Below the pieces are notes generated by a model, which did no database searches, was not told the DNA's origin, and saw nothing but the letters and a program-made list of their open reading frames with translations. A program made the translations under genes and the position numbers. Below are positions 16,564 through 24,891 of a DNA stretch of 64,000 nt, piece by piece. This stretch comes from Psychroflexus halocasei (GTDB taxonomy: Bacteria; Bacteroidota; Bacteroidia; Flavobacteriales; Flavobacteriaceae): NCBI RefSeq assembly GCF_900107595.1, contig NZ_FNQF01000002.1, positions 62,001 through 126,000 of the forward strand, given 5' to 3'. Each line of letters opens with the position of its first letter. Position 1 is the first letter of the stretch.

Positions 16564-17253
16564 ATGCTTTCCAACAAAGATAATTTACAAATCATTTACG
16601 AAGACAACCATATTATTGTCATTAATAAACGTGCAAGCGATATTGTACAAGGCGATAAAACGAAAGACAAGCCTTTGAGTGAGGTGGTTAAATCTTATAT
16701 TAAAGAAAAGTACAACAAACCAGGTGATGTTTATCTAGGTGTTGTGCATCGCTTGGATAGACCGACTTCTGGAATTGTGGTTTTCGCAAAAACATCAAAA
16801 GCTTTAACGCGTTTAAATAAATCTTTTGCAGCGCATGAACCCATTAAAACCTATTGGGCTTTGGTAAAAGATGAACCACCTCACGAGCAGATGATTTTAG
16901 TGCATCATCTCAAAAGAAATCAAAAACAGAATAAATCTTACGCACATAAAAATCCTGTTGAAAATTCTAAAAAAGCTGAATTATCATTCAAAACAATTCA
17001 AGTTTTACAGAATTATTATTTATTAGAAGTTGCCTTAAAAACAGGAAGACATCATCAAATCAGGAGCCAACTCTCTGCAATTGGGTGTCCGATTAAAGGT
17101 GATTTAAAATATGGTTTTGACAGAAGCAATAAAGATGCAAGCATTCATTTACACGCGCGATCACTTGAAATAATTCATCCTGTTAAAAAAGAAAAAATGA
17201 AATTTACAGCTGAGGTTCCTGATGATAATTTATGGAAAAGCTGTGTCAAATAA
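16564..17253 (+). CDS. RluA-family RNA pseudouridine synthase
   Basis: A 229-residue stand-alone pseudouridine synthase of the RluA family without an S4 domain, isomerising uridines in rRNA or tRNA. The catalytic motif HRLDRPTSGIVVFAKTSKA is at 62-80, with D65 the nucleophile. KTGRHHQIRSQLSAIGCPIKGD is the family's second conserved block and LHARSLEIIHP the third. The short length and missing S4 domain resemble RluA/TruC-type enzymes rather than RluC/RluD, but the modified position cannot be told. It lies alone between a terminator and ddl. Confidence 0.92.
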   Translation: MLSNKDNLQIIYEDNHIIVINKRASDIVQGDKTKDKPLSEVVKSYIKEKYNKPGDVYLGVVHRLDRPTSGIVVFAKTSKALTRLNKSFAAHEPIKTYWALVKDEPPHEQMILVHHLKRNQKQNKSYAHKNPVENSKKAELSFKTIQVLQNYYLLEVALKTGRHHQIRSQLSAIGCPIKGDLKYGFDRSNKDASIHLHARSLEIIHPVKKEKMKFTAEVPDDNLWKSCVK

Positions 17254-17290
17254 TTCTAACTTAAAAATTAAAGATAAGCTACTCAAAACT

Positions 17291-17298
17291 TATCTTTG
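17291..17298 (+). promoter_or_regulatory. -7 element for ddl
   Basis: TATCTTTG matches TAnnTTTG and ends 12 bases before the ATG at 17311. It overlaps the in-frame TTG at 17296, which therefore cannot be the true ddl start. Confidence 0.6.
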
Positions 17299-17310
17299 AA
17301 AAAAATTGAT

Positions 17311-18291
17311 ATGAAAAAAAACATTGCTGTTTTAATGGGCGGCTATACGAGCGAATTTGAAATTTCGATTAAAAGTGGTGAAGTTGTCTATCAATATCTA
17401 CCAAAAGAGAAATACAATGTTTACCGTGCATATATTTCTAAAGATGAATGGTTTGTAAAGACTGATGACAATGAAAAACACGTTATAGATCCTGCTAATT
17501 TTTCAGTTCAAATCAATGATAAATATATTCATTTTGATTGTGCTTTTAATACAATTCACGGAACACCAGGTGAAGATGGTTTAATACAAGCTTATCTACA
17601 AACACTTGGCATTCCGCAAACAGCCAGTGATTATTATCAATCAGCATTGAGCTTTAATAAACGTGATTGTATTTCAGTTTTAAAAGCATACGGTATCAAA
17701 TCGGCTGATAACTTTTTTGTCAATAAAGGTGATTCAATAAATGTTGATGACATTATCACAAAAGTAGGTTTGCCATGTTTTGTTAAAGCAAATAGAGCTG
17801 GAAGTAGTTTTGGGATTTCAAAAGTGAAAAAAGCAAGCGAAATGAAAGAAGCGATTGCGCATTCATTAAAAGAAGATGATGAGGTGATTATTGAATCGTT
17901 TCTTGATGGAATTGAAGTGAGTGTGGGCGTCATCAACCACAATGGAAAAATCACCGCCTTACCTGTTACAGAAATTGTGACTGAAAACGAGTTTTTTGAT
18001 TATGAAGCTAAGTATTTAGGGCAATCACAAGAAATCACACCTGCAAGAATTTCAGATGAAGACGCGTCAAAAGTGAAAAAACAAGCAGAAAAGATTTTCA
18101 AAATTTTAAAATTAAAAGGTTTAACAAGATCAGAGTTTATTTTTCATAACGGAGAACCTCATTTTATTGAATGCAACACCTGTCCTGGTCTTACTGAAGC
18201 AAGTATTTTACCTCAACAAGCTAAAGCAGCTGGCATTGGTTTAACACAGCTTTTCGATGAAGCTGTTGAAACAGCATTGAATTCATTTTAA
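17311..18291 (+). CDS. ddl: D-alanine--D-alanine ligase
   Basis: Makes D-Ala-D-Ala for peptidoglycan with ATP, an ATP-grasp enzyme of the cytoplasm. The 326 residues contain the N-terminal VLMGGYTSEFEISIKSG, the serine loop region FNTIHGTPGEDG, the ATP-grasp core PCFVKANRAGSSFGISKV and IIESFLDGIEVSVGV, and the Mg-binding FIECNTCPGLTEASILPQQ close to the C-terminus. I set the start at the ATG 17311 because the longer TTG start falls inside the -7 promoter element. coaD follows 40 bases later on the same strand and may be co-transcribed. Confidence 0.95.
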   Translation: MKKNIAVLMGGYTSEFEISIKSGEVVYQYLPKEKYNVYRAYISKDEWFVKTDDNEKHVIDPANFSVQINDKYIHFDCAFNTIHGTPGEDGLIQAYLQTLGIPQTASDYYQSALSFNKRDCISVLKAYGIKSADNFFVNKGDSINVDDIITKVGLPCFVKANRAGSSFGISKVKKASEMKEAIAHSLKEDDEVIIESFLDGIEVSVGVINHNGKITALPVTEIVTENEFFDYEAKYLGQSQEITPARISDEDASKVKKQAEKIFKILKLKGLTRSEFIFHNGEPHFIECNTCPGLTEASILPQQAKAAGIGLTQLFDEAVETALNSF

Positions 18292-18331
18292 GATGATATA
18301 AGAAATTCCTATTTTTAGAAAAATAACTATT

Positions 18332-18793
18332 ATGAAAAAAGCAGTCTTTCCAGGATCTTTTGATCCTTTGACTTTAGGTCATTATGACATCATTATGCGT
18401 GGACTCACACTTTTCGATGAAATCATTTTAGCAATAGGCGTCAATGCTGATAAAAATTATATGTTCTCTTTAGAAGAACGCAAACATTTTTTAGAGGAAG
18501 CCTTTAAAGGTGAACCCAAAATAAAAGTTGACACTTATAAAGGTTTAACTGTTGATTATTGTAATTATAAAAAAGCCCAATTCATACTTCGTGGATTAAG
18601 GAATCCTGCTGATTTTGAATTTGAAAAAGCTATCGCACATACCAACAGAAAGTTAGAACAAATAGAAACTGTTTTTCTACTAACTTCAAGTGGCAAAAGC
18701 TATATTTCTTCATCAATTGTTCGTGATGTGATTAGAAATAATGGTGATTACACGGGATTAGTTCCTGATGTTGTCCGTAAAACACCTGATTAA
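18332..18793 (+). CDS. coaD: Phosphopantetheine adenylyltransferase
   Basis: Fourth step of coenzyme A synthesis: transfers AMP from ATP to 4'-phosphopantetheine. The 153-residue nucleotidyltransferase starts AVFPGSFDPLTLGHYDII, with the T/HxGH motif TLGH at 14-17. RGLRNPADFEFE is the substrate-binding segment and TSSGKSYISSSIVRDV the C-terminal ISSS motif that binds ATP phosphates. All family landmarks are present at the usual length (about 160). It follows ddl and precedes an M14 peptidase lipoprotein on the same strand. Confidence 0.96.
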   Translation: MKKAVFPGSFDPLTLGHYDIIMRGLTLFDEIILAIGVNADKNYMFSLEERKHFLEEAFKGEPKIKVDTYKGLTVDYCNYKKAQFILRGLRNPADFEFEKAIAHTNRKLEQIETVFLLTSSGKSYISSSIVRDVIRNNGDYTGLVPDVVRKTPD

Positions 18794-18852
18794 TATTGAC
18801 TTTATATTATAAAATCAAATATTCTACTAAAAGTTCACCTAACGCTAAAGCC

Positions 18853-20598
18853 ATGTCTAAATTTATTTTTTTAATCGTTTTTAGTTTTTTATTGATGAGT
18901 TGTCAAGAAAAGGAAAATAAAAACGAAACCGTACAAACAGAAAAAAAAGAATTCAACACTGCTTATATGAGAACAAATGGTGACTCGACTTCTACTTATG
19001 CAGAAGTGATTCATTTTTACAAAAACTTAGCAGAAAATCATGAAAGTATCACGCTAACCGAACATTATAAAACTGACCATGGCGAACCGCTTCATCTTGT
19101 TGAATATGCTTCAGAATCTGCAAGTCTCAATAGTTTAAACATCTTAATTAACAACGGTATTCACCCTGGTGAGCCTGGTGGAATTGATGCCTCAATGTTA
19201 TTTTTTAAAGATTTGGCCGAAGGTAAAATCAAGCTGAAGGAGAATATGAAAATTTATAGCATTCCTGTTTACAATGTTGGCGGTGCACACGAGAGAAATT
19301 CGACTTGGCGAACCAATCAAAATGGACCATCTGAATATGGTTTTAGAGGCAACGCAAAAAACTATGATTTGAATAGAGATTTCATCAAGTCTGACTCAAA
19401 AAACAGTAAAGCTTTTTTTGAAATTTATCATAAGGTCAAACCGCACATTTTTATTGACACGCATGCGACTAATGGTGCTGATTATCCTTACGTTTTAACA
19501 CATATTTTCACACAACAAAACCAGTTAGGCGGAGAATTAAGTCAATACATGACAGGTCGATTTATCCCTGAAGTGAAAGATTCATTACAATCAAATAATT
19601 GGGATTCTACACCTTATGTCAATGTCTTCAATCGCCCACCAGATGGAGGTTTTAATCAGTTTTTAGATTCGCCAAGATATTCAACTGGTTACAGTTCTTT
19701 ATGGAATAGTATCGGTTTAGTTATCGAAACACATATGCTCAAAAGTTACAAAAAACGTGTAGAAGGAACTCATGCATTTCTTCAAGCGATGGCAAAGGTA
19801 AGTGCGAAAAATGCTAAAGAAATTAAGGAAAAGAAAGAGAATAATCATCAATACTTCCAAAATTTAGATTACTACCCTATTCAATATGAGTTAGATAGCA
19901 CGAGTTATCAAATTTTAAATTTTAAAGCTTTTCTAGTTGACACTTTAAAAAGTGAAATCACGGGTTTTGACAGGATAAAGTACAACCGTGATTCAACCTA
20001 TACGGTAGATGTTAAATATCATAATAAATATGTTGCAACAGATTCAATTCAAGTCCCTAAATCTTATATCATTCCTCAACAATGGGAAAAAATCATAGAA
20101 CTTTTAAAATGGAATTCTGTGACATATCATCGTCTGGACAAAGATTCTATTATGGAAGTAGATTATTATAGAATCATGGATTTTGAGACAAGCCAATCGC
20201 CATTTGAAGGTCATTATTTACATTCAAATACAAAAGTTAAAACCTTTAAAGCTAAACAAGAATTTAGAGAAGGTGATATTGTTGTTGAAACTGATCAAAG
20301 AGCAATCAAATATATTTTTGAAACATTAGAGCCTGAAGCAGTAGATTCTTTTTTTAACTGGAATTTCTTTGATAGTGTTTTACAACAAAAAGAGCATTTT
20401 TCTACATATATTTTTGAAGATATGGCTATAAAAATTTTAGAAAATAATCCAGATCTTCAAAAGAAATTTGATGAGAAGAAAAATGCGGATAGAAATTTTT
20501 CAGAAAATTGGTATGCACAATTAAGTTGGCTTCATAAACAATCAAAACATTATGAAGATGCTCACTTAAAGTATCCAGTCTATAGACTTATGAAGTAA
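18853..20598 (+). CDS. M14-family zinc metallopeptidase lipoprotein
   Basis: A 581-residue secreted protein with a lipoprotein signal (MSKFIFLIVFSFLLMSC, C17), so it is anchored to a membrane facing the periplasm or surface. The carboxypeptidase domain occupies about 55-330: zinc ligands in IHPGEPGG (H104, E107) and IDTHATNG (H204), and a candidate catalytic glutamate in GLVIETHML. The C-terminal 240 residues are not recognisable. It probably trims peptides or peptidoglycan fragments. The ATG at 18853 was chosen over the TTG at 18796 because only it places the signal peptide at the N-terminus. Its last 11 bases overlap the convergent NUDIX gene. Confidence 0.87.
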   Translation: MSKFIFLIVFSFLLMSCQEKENKNETVQTEKKEFNTAYMRTNGDSTSTYAEVIHFYKNLAENHESITLTEHYKTDHGEPLHLVEYASESASLNSLNILINNGIHPGEPGGIDASMLFFKDLAEGKIKLKENMKIYSIPVYNVGGAHERNSTWRTNQNGPSEYGFRGNAKNYDLNRDFIKSDSKNSKAFFEIYHKVKPHIFIDTHATNGADYPYVLTHIFTQQNQLGGELSQYMTGRFIPEVKDSLQSNNWDSTPYVNVFNRPPDGGFNQFLDSPRYSTGYSSLWNSIGLVIETHMLKSYKKRVEGTHAFLQAMAKVSAKNAKEIKEKKENNHQYFQNLDYYPIQYELDSTSYQILNFKAFLVDTLKSEITGFDRIKYNRDSTYTVDVKYHNKYVATDSIQVPKSYIIPQQWEKIIELLKWNSVTYHRLDKDSIMEVDYYRIMDFETSQSPFEGHYLHSNTKVKTFKAKQEFREGDIVVETDQRAIKYIFETLEPEAVDSFFNWNFFDSVLQQKEHFSTYIFEDMAIKILENNPDLQKKFDEKKNADRNFSENWYAQLSWLHKQSKHYEDAHLKYPVYRLMK

Positions 20599-21202
20599 CC
20601 TCTTCTTCAAAAAAATCATCAGGAAAAAGCAAACGAATATTCTCATAAGATTTCTTGAGAGCTTTCTTTGCTTTTTTCTTATTTTTCCACTTAACTTTAG
20701 TGATACCTTCATTTTCTTGAGGTATTAAATCACCTGCGTAATCTGTAGTCATCGCAAACCAATAGGTTTCTTTAAGTCTGTATTTTCCCTTCCTTTTTAA
20801 AATATGGTAAGTAACTTTAATAAGTTCGCCAATTTTTAAATTTTCAACGCCAGTTTCTTCTTCCACTTCCCTAATTGACGTCTCCTCTATTGTTTCGTCT
20901 TTTTCAGCTTTTCCTTTAGGCAAATCCCATTTTTTATTTCTATAAATAAAAAGAATCTTACCTTCCGTATTTGTTACTAAACCTCCACCTGCAACAATGA
21001 CTTTTAATTTCTTTTTAAGATGTTTTAAAAGTTTGTGTTCTTTTTTATGATATAGATGTAAATGTTCTATTTCACCTTTAGAAACTTTTTTAATTAAAGA
21101 TTTAATTTTAGCTTTTTTTATAGAAATTGATGTGTATTTTGCACCTATATTTTTATCTGTAGATAAAATAATTGGAACGTCATTAATGAAAACTTTATAC
21201 AT
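20588..21202 (-). CDS. NUDIX hydrolase
   Basis: A 204-residue protein with a NUDIX domain in its second half. The box G-x5-E-x7-REVEEETGV is at about residues 96-118 (GKAEKDETIEETS then REVEEETGV) and binds the Mg ions used to hydrolyse a nucleoside diphosphate linked to another group. The first 65 residues form a separate lysine-rich region (MYKVFINDVPIILSTDK start) of unknown role, followed by VIVAGGGLVTNTEGKILFIY, where the fold begins. Substrate unknown. The start is the ATG at 21202; the longer version would use a TTG. It lies 8 bases from the divergent pyrE start. Confidence 0.88.
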   Translation of the reverse strand: MYKVFINDVPIILSTDKNIGAKYTSISIKKAKIKSLIKKVSKGEIEHLHLYHKKEHKLLKHLKKKLKVIVAGGGLVTNTEGKILFIYRNKKWDLPKGKAEKDETIEETSIREVEEETGVENLKIGELIKVTYHILKRKGKYRLKETYWFAMTTDYAGDLIPQENEGITKVKWKNKKKAKKALKKSYENIRLLFPDDFFEEEVTS

Positions 21203-21205
21203 TTG
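21198..21205 (+). promoter_or_regulatory. -7 element for pyrE, predicting a leaderless transcript
   Basis: TACATTTG (full TAnnTTTG match) ends five bases before the pyrE ATG at 21211, with a TTG at 21172-21174 as possible -33 box. The element sits over the start codon of the divergent NUDIX gene. Confidence 0.55.
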
Positions 21206-21210
21206 CAATT

Positions 21211-21855
21211 ATGATTTTATGTGAAAGCACAGCTCAAAAAACAGCAGAACTTTTATTGCAAATTAATGCAATAAAATTAAACCCGCAAAAACCATTTACG
21301 TGGGCAAGCGGTTGGAAATCTCCGATTTACTGTGATAATAGAATTATATTATCCTATCCACAAATACGCAATTATATTGTTGCAGAACTTGCAAAACCTA
21401 TAGAGCAAATTTATGGCAAGCCAGATGTCATTGCTGGAGTAGCAACTGGAGCCATAGGTGTTGGCGCATTAGTAGCTGATTATTTAGGTTTACCTTTTGT
21501 ATATGTTCGACCAGAACCCAAAAAACATGGTAGAAAAAATCAAATTGAAGGCCATTTAGATAGTCATCAAAATGTTGTTGTCATCGAAGATTTAATCAGT
21601 ACAGGAAAAAGCAGTTTGAATGCAGTTAAAGCTTTAAAATCCGAAGCTAACGCAAATGTTAAAGGTATGATGGCTATTTTCAGTTATGGTTTTGACATTG
21701 CTAAAGAAAATTTTGAAAAAGAACATCTTGATCTTCATACGTTAGGAAGCTATGACACTTTGCTTGAGCAAGCCTATAAAACAAATTACCTTAATAAAGA
21801 AGAATTAAGACTATTAAGAACATGGCGCGAAGATCCCGCCAATTGGAATAATTAA
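21211..21855 (+). CDS. pyrE: Orotate phosphoribosyltransferase
   Basis: Joins orotate and PRPP to make orotidine monophosphate in pyrimidine synthesis. The 214-residue protein has the N-terminal FTWASGWKSPIYCDNR substrate loop, YVRPEPKKHGRKNQIEG (the flexible catalytic loop lysines) and the PRPP-binding motif VVVIEDLISTGKSS at 122-135. The start ATG lies only 5 bases after a -7 promoter element, so the mRNA is probably leaderless. An SRPBCC-family gene follows after 8 bases, probably in the same transcript. Confidence 0.96.
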   Translation: MILCESTAQKTAELLLQINAIKLNPQKPFTWASGWKSPIYCDNRIILSYPQIRNYIVAELAKPIEQIYGKPDVIAGVATGAIGVGALVADYLGLPFVYVRPEPKKHGRKNQIEGHLDSHQNVVVIEDLISTGKSSLNAVKALKSEANANVKGMMAIFSYGFDIAKENFEKEHLDLHTLGSYDTLLEQAYKTNYLNKEELRLLRTWREDPANWNN

Positions 21856-21863
21856 AAATAAAT

Positions 21864-22256
21864 ATGAATTTAGAAAGCCCAAAAGTAAAGGTATCAAAAT
21901 CTCAAAAAGAAGTTTTTGAATTTTTAAAACACGTAGAAAACTTTGAAAAAATAATGCCAGAAAGCATTGAAAAATTTGAAACATTAGAAGATGAAAGTTT
22001 TATTTTTCAACTCAAAGGAATGCCAGTTATTAAACTAAGATTGCAAGAGACAAAAGAATTTAATGAGATTGTTTTAGGCTCTACAAGCGATAAATTAAAG
22101 TTTACTTTAACTGGTTTAATTGAAGAGATATCAGAAAATGAATCAGAAGTTCAACTTGTTTTCGCTGGTGAATTTAATGCAATGATGGGAATGATGATCA
22201 AAAATCCGATCAACAAATTCATCACGACATTGAGTGAGAATATCAGCCAACTATAA
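21864..22256 (+). CDS. SRPBCC-family protein
   Basis: A 130-residue soluble protein with the START/SRPBCC fold pattern: an N-terminal strand (SPKVKVSKSQKEVFEFL), helix, FIFQLKGMPVIKLRL, and a long C-terminal helix containing MMGMMIKNPINKFITTLSENI. Such proteins bind hydrophobic ligands or act as chaperone-like folding factors; no ligand can be predicted. It directly follows pyrE (8 bases), an arrangement suggesting co-transcription but not a shared pathway. A terminator hairpin begins 5 bases after its stop. Confidence 0.8.
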   Translation: MNLESPKVKVSKSQKEVFEFLKHVENFEKIMPESIEKFETLEDESFIFQLKGMPVIKLRLQETKEFNEIVLGSTSDKLKFTLTGLIEEISENESEVQLVFAGEFNAMMGMMIKNPINKFITTLSENISQL

Positions 22257-22260
22257 TTTT

Positions 22261-22300
22261 ATTTGGGTAATTTTCATGAAGATTGCCCAAATATTTTTTT
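22261..22300 (+). terminator. Terminator after the pyrE unit, overlapping the pabB 3' end
   Basis: ATTTGGGTAAT (22261-22271) pairs with ATTGCCCAAAT (22282-22292) with one G-U pair, followed by a run of seven T. The hairpin extends into the last codons of the convergent pabB gene. Confidence 0.7.
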
Positions 22301-23566
22301 CATCGCTTTCCCCTTTAACTTACATTCCTCGTATTCCTTTTCGATAATGGATTTTGCCGTCAAAGCGCCGCCAACCATATAAGATAAGTATCGTGCATCT
22401 GCATTATAAAGCAAACTTCGGATAACAACATTGAAGTCAAAATCAAAATCTGGCGTGATATAACCCACGGAGCCACTGTAAAGACCACGTTTTTTTGTTT
22501 CATACTTTTCAGCAAGTTCCATGGCTTTATATTTGGGTGCTCCCGTCATACTTCCCATAGGAAAACTTGCTTTCAGAATATCGCTTAACTTCACGTTATC
22601 TTTCAATTGACATGTAATCGTTGAAATCATTTGATGCACTTGCTCAAAACTATAAATTTTACATAATTCTTGAACTTCAACACTTTTACTTTTAGCAATT
22701 TTAGATAGATCATTTCTAACAAGATCAACAATCATAATGTTTTCAGCTCTTTCCTTAGGATCGTTTTTGAGCTGAACTTTAATTTTATGATCAATATTTG
22801 AATCTGAATCTCTTCTCGCAGTTCCTTTGATTGGTTGACTGATTAATGTATTTCCTGATTTCGAAATATATCTTTCTGGACTTGCTGAAATAACATAATG
22901 CGTATCAACTTTAGAAAAAACTGAAAAAGGAGCTTTTGATATGTCTCTTAAGCTTTTATAAGCTTGTAAACAATTAAAAGAGATATCATTGGCATAAAAT
23001 TCTTGACAAAAGTTGACTTCATAAATGTCTCCTCTTTGAATGTGCTTTAACAATTGGGAAGCATTTTCAAAATACTCTTTTTTTGACATCCGATTGATAA
23101 AATCTACTTTTGGAAGAGAAGATTCTTCAACCAAAGTTTCATTGATGTTTTTAAAATCTTTATCAATCTCATGAAAATCATCATTTAAATAATGAAATGA
23201 AAGCAGATTATTTTTTAAACACAATAACTTTTTAGGCTGAATAAATTTTAAAAGTGGAAATTTGAGATCATCAGAATTTTGAGATTTTAAATTTTCAATG
23301 GAGTTCTTAACATCATAACTAATGTAAGTCAACAACCAATCTTGTGTTTTTTGATGATAATCGTCTAAACCATCAAAGTCAACCTTGTCGTGAAAAGTCA
23401 ATGATGAAAGCTCTCCAACACCAATAATACAATCGTATTGGTGATGAGTGGCTCCCATTTGTTGACCTTCTAAAATAGTAAAATTAGAAGATTTAGAAGC
23501 CCAATGAAAAAGCTTCTCCTTAAAAGCTAAAGGATTGATAATTTCACGTTGAATATGATGCCTCAA
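22274..23566 (-). CDS. pabB: Aminodeoxychorismate synthase component I
   Basis: Chorismate-utilising enzyme of 430 residues that makes 4-amino-4-deoxychorismate for folate. The C-terminal catalytic domain has QRGDIYEVNFCQEF, SPERYISKSGN, SQPIKGTARRD (the K of PIKGT is the residue distinguishing PabB from TrpE, which has PIAGT), LVRNDL and FPMGSMTGAPKYKAM. The N-terminal 150 residues are divergent. No ATG is available upstream of residue 37; the in-frame stop at 23594-23596 leaves the TTG at 23566 as the likely start. The glutaminase partner is not adjacent. Confidence 0.9.
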   Translation of the reverse strand: MRHHIQREIINPLAFKEKLFHWASKSSNFTILEGQQMGATHHQYDCIIGVGELSSLTFHDKVDFDGLDDYHQKTQDWLLTYISYDVKNSIENLKSQNSDDLKFPLLKFIQPKKLLCLKNNLLSFHYLNDDFHEIDKDFKNINETLVEESSLPKVDFINRMSKKEYFENASQLLKHIQRGDIYEVNFCQEFYANDISFNCLQAYKSLRDISKAPFSVFSKVDTHYVISASPERYISKSGNTLISQPIKGTARRDSDSNIDHKIKVQLKNDPKERAENIMIVDLVRNDLSKIAKSKSVEVQELCKIYSFEQVHQMISTITCQLKDNVKLSDILKASFPMGSMTGAPKYKAMELAEKYETKKRGLYSGSVGYITPDFDFDFNVVIRSLLYNADARYLSYMVGGALTAKSIIEKEYEECKLKGKAMKKIFGQSS

Positions 23567-23627
23567 AAGAAAAAATTTAAAATTCCGAAGATATTAAAAT
23601 AATCTATTGAGTTGCTTCAATAAAATA

Positions 23628-23822
23628 TTATTCAATATAAATTAATGAAGCTTCTAATTCAGGCTTGCTTTGACATAAAGCTTGTGTAAATCTTTTCAAT
23701 TCATCCAATTCCTCTGGTTGTAGAAGTTTTACAGCTTTAGCCAATTCTTTTGCAAATAACTGAGCATCAAAACTAACCTTTTTCAAGATTTCTTTTGTGT
23801 AATCTAGCATACTTGTTTGCAT
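23628..23822 (-). CDS. Small conserved protein (unknown function)
   Basis: A 64-residue acidic, helical protein with core sequence MLDYTKEILKKVSFDAQLF followed by AKELAKAVKLLQPEELDELK. A very similar small protein family is widespread in Bacteroidota as far as I recall, but no function is known to me. Two starts are possible, ATG at 23822 (given) or at 23810 (MLDYTK), and the second looks more like family members. It stands alone between pabB and a DUF4442 gene, all on the minus strand. Confidence 0.62.
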   Translation of the reverse strand: MQTSMLDYTKEILKKVSFDAQLFAKELAKAVKLLQPEELDELKRFTQALCQSKPELEASLIYIE

Positions 23823-23936
23823 AATTTTTACAAATAGGTGAAGTAGTTTTGATCAATAAGCAAATCGTTTTAAGTCATAAATATAACTTTAATAAGTTCG
23901 ATGATTATTAAAGAAATGTTAATAAAACAGATGCTA

Positions 23937-24392
23937 TTAATTTTTGACTTTTAAAGTCCATTCAAAATTGAAAGTTGATACAACTTCATTTTTTTCATTT
24001 TTACCAACAGATTTTAACCAGATTTTTTGTCCTTCACCTGTCGAAATACACTTTTCTATAATAGCATCAATTTCATGCCCTTGCTGACATGTAAAATGAA
24101 TTCTGCCTGTTGCTTTTTTTGTAAATTCAGAAGTATTTTGAGCGACCAACATCGATATTTTTCGGTTAGATTTCTGAATAGCTTGCATTACCAAAACCCC
24201 TGTAACAAGCTCAGCTGCCATCGCCTGAACAGCAAAATACATACTTTTAAATGGGTTTTGATTAATCCAACGATGCTTAACAGAAGACACAGCATGATTA
24301 TTTGATAATTCTTTTAACCTTACTCCTGAAAACCATGCGTTTGGAAGTTTTAAAAAAAGAAATAAATTGAGTTTAGAAGGACTGAGTTCCAT
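23937..24392 (-). CDS. DUF4442 hotdog-fold protein
   Basis: A 151-residue protein matching the DUF4442 family of hotdog-fold proteins related to PaaI-type thioesterases. Visible features are the N-terminal helix KLNLFLFLKLPNAWFSGVRL, the central hotdog helix SMYFAVQAMAAELVTGVL, and a following antiparallel sheet. A conserved substrate or reaction for this family is not known. It is not clearly part of an operon: the next gene is divergent (PadR) with about 150 bases between. Confidence 0.75.
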   Translation of the reverse strand: MELSPSKLNLFLFLKLPNAWFSGVRLKELSNNHAVSSVKHRWINQNPFKSMYFAVQAMAAELVTGVLVMQAIQKSNRKISMLVAQNTSEFTKKATGRIHFTCQQGHEIDAIIEKCISTGEGQKIWLKSVGKNEKNEVVSTFNFEWTLKVKN

Positions 24393-24513
24393 TTATCATT
24401 TTTTATAAAAATACAGATTTAAATGAATTATTAGCTTCACTCTAATAACTTACAAAAGTTAAAATTAAGTTAATAAACACTACTTTGTAATACATAGTAG
24501 CTTGTGAAGTTTA

Positions 24514-24521
24514 TATATTTG
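24514..24521 (+). promoter_or_regulatory. -7 element for the PadR/PspC/GIN operon
   Basis: TATATTTG (full TAnnTTTG match) 25 bases before the padR ATG, with a TTTG at 24484-24487 as a loosely spaced -33 candidate. Likely site of PadR autoregulation, by inference. Confidence 0.5.
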
Positions 24522-24546
24522 TCAAATACAATGAAAGCTCTGCCAA

Positions 24547-24891
24547 ATGAAAATAGAAAATACCAAAGCACAGATGCGAAAAGGAATTTTGGAGTATTGC
24601 ATTTTATCGGTGCTCTCCAAAAATGACGCATACGTTGCAGAAATATTAAAAAACTTAAAAGATGCACGTCTAATTGTTGTTGAAGGAACAATCTACCCTC
24701 TTTTAACTCGATTAAAAAATGCTGGACTACTTGCCTACCGCTGGGAAGAATCTACTGGAGGTCCACCTAGAAAATATTATCAAATTACTCCCAAAGGCCT
24801 TTCATTTTTGAACGAATTAGGTCAAACCTGGGAAGATCTAAAATTTGCAGTCAATAAAATCACCCATTCTAAAACCTCGAATGATGAATAA
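24547..24891 (+). CDS. PadR-family transcriptional regulator
   Basis: A 114-residue winged-helix repressor of the PadR family. The sequence MRKGILEYCILSVLSKNDAY is the first helix pair, then VVEGTIYPLLTRLKNAGLLAYRW is the recognition helix and wing (the TIYPLLTRL signature), and GGPPRKYYQITPKGLSFL completes the wing. It carries only a short C-terminal helix for dimerisation, so the ligand is not clear. Its stop codon overlaps the start of the PspC-domain gene (ATGATGAATAA), so the two are translationally coupled. Confidence 0.9.
   Translation: MKIENTKAQMRKGILEYCILSVLSKNDAYVAEILKNLKDARLIVVEGTIYPLLTRLKNAGLLAYRWEESTGGPPRKYYQITPKGLSFLNELGQTWEDLKFAVNKITHSKTSNDE

Noticed and set aside
17296-17310. 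TTG start extending ddl by five codons
   Set aside because: It lies inside the TATCTTTG promoter element and the ATG at 17311 gives the canonical N-terminus.
18796-18852. TTG start extending the M14 peptidase by 19 codons
   Set aside because: It would bury the lipoprotein signal peptide; ATG 18853 places it at the N-terminus.
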